From an uncultured Erysipelotrichales bacterium (GTDB taxonomy: Bacteria > Bacillota_I > Bacilli_A > Erysipelotrichales > Coprobacillaceae), in assembly GCA_910586805.1 (NCBI GenBank), contig CAJUJC010000048.1:1-14029 (forward strand): a stretch of 14,029 bases of DNA, read 5' to 3'. Under the pieces are notes generated by a model, which was not told the DNA's origin, made no database searches, and saw only the letters and a list, made by a program, of their open reading frames with translations. Both the position numbers and the translations under genes were made by a program. Positions 12,824 through 14,029 of the stretch are shown in pieces; the first letter of the stretch is position 1; each line of letters opens with the position of its first letter.

Positions 12824-13852
12824 ATGAAAACAAAGGAACTAGAACAGGAATTAGGTTTAACAAAGCATACTATTCGTTATTATGAAAAGGAAGGATTTAT
12901 CAAACCGCAAAAAGATGATAATGGGTATCGTATGTATTCTAAAGAAGATGTACAAATTTTACAATTGGTTAAGTTTTTAAGGCATTTAAATATTTCTATA
13001 GAAGATGTTAAAGGAATCATAAATGGAGAATTAACTTTTGAAGAATGTTTAAGAGTGAATGAAGTGAATTTAGAACATCGAATAGAGGAATTGAAAAAAG
13101 CTTATGTTCAAGTCAAAGCATTTAAAGAAAAAGATTTACCTGTTATACCTGCATTAGAGAATATTGAAAAGAAAACAAATGCATCATGGTTTGGTCTTAA
13201 AAAGACGACCGACACAGTTTCTTTAGGAAGAAAATTGACAATAGAATGGGCAAAAAGGCAATTATTATATGGATTGTTTGTTTCAGGAGGTTTAACCATT
13301 GGTATTGTGCTTTTGATATTTCAATTCATAAATATTCAATCAGGAATAATAAAGCTTTTTATATCTTTATTGTCATGGGTGATATTATATATAGTTATTA
13401 TAGGTATGGCAGTTCGCTTTACATCAGGAAGTATGATTGACAATTCGTTAGATCAATCAGTAGAATTTTTAAGGGATGGAATTCGTTATTATGAATTTAA
13501 AGGTTTAAGAAAGAATTTGAAATATTTTATAGGGGTTCTTATACATAAAGAAGAGTCTTTTATGAAATATTATAAATATGAGGATATTGAAAAATTGCAA
13601 CTTCATACAAAGAGAAAATATATGAAAATAGGCACTCCTATTGCCTATGAAGTCTATGTTGTGGATTTTGAATTCGATTTTAAGGATGGAAAGAAATTTT
13701 ATTTCTATTGGCCTATGATTTTAGAAAGTGATGCGTGTTATATAGCATATATTGTTGAAAATAAAGTTAAAAATATTATTGATAAGGATAATGTATTATA
13801 TGCTATGAAAAATAGTATTAATATTACTGATTATATGATGAATAAAAAATGA
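12824..13852 (+). CDS. MerR-family regulator with two membrane helices and an unrecognised C-terminal domain
   Basis: The protein has 342 residues. Residues 1-70 are a MerR winged helix (TKHTIRYYEKEGFIKP, 13-28, then NGYRMYSKEDV, 33-43). A helical, probably coiled-coil region (about 75-105) follows. Two hydrophobic helices at about 147-169 and 174-197 are joined by a very short turn. The remaining 145 residues form a mixed strand/helix domain rich in aromatic residues (KFYFYWP near 285) that I do not recognise. Classical MerR proteins have about 110-270 residues and are soluble, so this looks like a membrane-held one-component regulator. The likely topology is both ends in the cytoplasm. ATG 12824 is fixed by AAGGGG about 6 bases upstream and by the promoter position. 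The gene ends in TGA. Signal and targets are unknown. Confidence 0.8.
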   Translation: MKTKELEQELGLTKHTIRYYEKEGFIKPQKDDNGYRMYSKEDVQILQLVKFLRHLNISIEDVKGIINGELTFEECLRVNEVNLEHRIEELKKAYVQVKAFKEKDLPVIPALENIEKKTNASWFGLKKTTDTVSLGRKLTIEWAKRQLLYGLFVSGGLTIGIVLLIFQFINIQSGIIKLFISLLSWVILYIVIIGMAVRFTSGSMIDNSLDQSVEFLRDGIRYYEFKGLRKNLKYFIGVLIHKEESFMKYYKYEDIEKLQLHTKRKYMKIGTPIAYEVYVVDFEFDFKDGKKFYFYWPMILESDACYIAYIVENKVKNIIDKDNVLYAMKNSINITDYMMNKK

Positions 13853-13906
13853 TATTTCATAAGTTTAAATTTTAAAACTAATGATTTATAAAAGTTGAAT
13901 GAAATC

Positions 13907-13942
13907 AAAAGGAAGAAGGGAATATGTTCGCTTCTTCCTTTT
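13907..13942. terminator. terminator between the MerR-type gene and the right-edge gene
   Basis: AAAAGGAAGAAG (13907-13918) pairs perfectly with CTTCTTCCTTTT (13931-13942). The 12-nt loop can fold further through GAA/TTC. The A and T ends lie within the stem, so it can act on both strands for the converging genes. Confidence 0.85.
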
Positions 13943-13946
13943 CCTG

Positions 13947-14029
13947 CTAGACTAATGTACTTATAAATTCTTTAATTTCTTCAATTGTATTAAATGTATA
14001 TATGTTTTCTTTAAGTTTCTCTAATTTCT
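13947..14029 (-). CDS. C-terminal fragment of a gene cut by the right edge, possibly a class V aminotransferase
   Basis: On the minus strand an open frame enters from the right edge and ends at TAG (13947-13949). It gives 26 residues that end in YTFNTIEEIKEFISTLV. An N-T-x-E-E-I-x-x-x-hydrophobic ending is common at the C-terminus of class V aminotransferases and cysteine desulfurases (for example YNTxEEID...L). The fragment is far too short for a firm assignment. It is followed at once by the shared terminator, which supports a real gene end. Confidence 0.55.
   Translation of the reverse strand, partial: KLEKLKENIYTFNTIEEIKEFISTLV

Noticed and set aside
13108..13440. Two short open frames (one per strand) inside the MerR-type gene
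   Set aside because: Both are overlapped by the well-supported MerR frame, and neither has a ribosome site or family similarity.
1..14029. CRISPR array, insertion sequence, phage or toxin-antitoxin module
   Set aside because: No spaced direct repeats, transposase or integrase motifs, or small paired toxin-antitoxin frames were found; gene content is ordinary chromosomal.

Overview
The window comes from a low-GC, AT-rich bacterial chromosome. It is most likely an anaerobic Bacillota (Firmicutes) of the gut type, with Erysipelotrichia-like organisms my best guess. I infer this from strong AGGAGG-type ribosome sites, compact intergenic regions, sigma-A-like promoters, a high-molecular-weight rubredoxin, CoA-disulfide reductase, and VanRS-like and GH13_31 genes. 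The genetic code is standard: UGA is a genuine stop in the response regulator and MerR genes. I see no transposase, integrase, phage gene or CRISPR array. This is ordinary chromosome with several small regulatory modules, not a mobile island.

Left part (1-5000). The window opens inside a tRNA-Gln(TTG) on the minus strand with a clear promoter. Next are a subgroup-1c aspartate aminotransferase (minus), a flavin-reductase/rubredoxin fusion of the Hrb type (plus), and a minus-strand pair of a C45-type Ntn hydrolase followed by a GH13_31 oligo-1,6-glucosidase. The glucosidase carries an in-frame TGA at codon 5, where the family has Trp, so it looks like a recent pseudogene or a sequencing error.

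Middle (5000-10000). A PHP phosphoesterase (plus) converges on a VanRS-like two-component system (minus). A plus-strand pair of a Cof-type HAD phosphatase and a Gfo/Idh/MocA oxidoreductase follows.

Right part (10000-14029). The most coherent system here is a probable persulfide-response operon. It has an ArsR-type repressor with the two-cysteine arrangement of SqrR/BigR persulfide sensors, a single-domain rhodanese, and a CoA-disulfide/persulfide reductase fused to a second rhodanese. A near-perfect palindrome covers the -10 element of its promoter. The stand-alone rhodanese seems frameshifted at an A6 run just after its start. Beyond it, an orphan PTS EIIB gene (minus) diverges from a MerR-type regulator that carries two predicted membrane helices and an unrecognised C-terminal domain. 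The MerR promoter has the classical 19-bp spacer with a dyad inside it. At the right edge is the C-terminal tail of a minus-strand gene, perhaps a class V aminotransferase.

The strongest leads are the persulfide operon with its operator, the membrane-anchored MerR with its dyad promoter, and the two independent disruptions close to the starts of the glucosidase and rhodanese genes.
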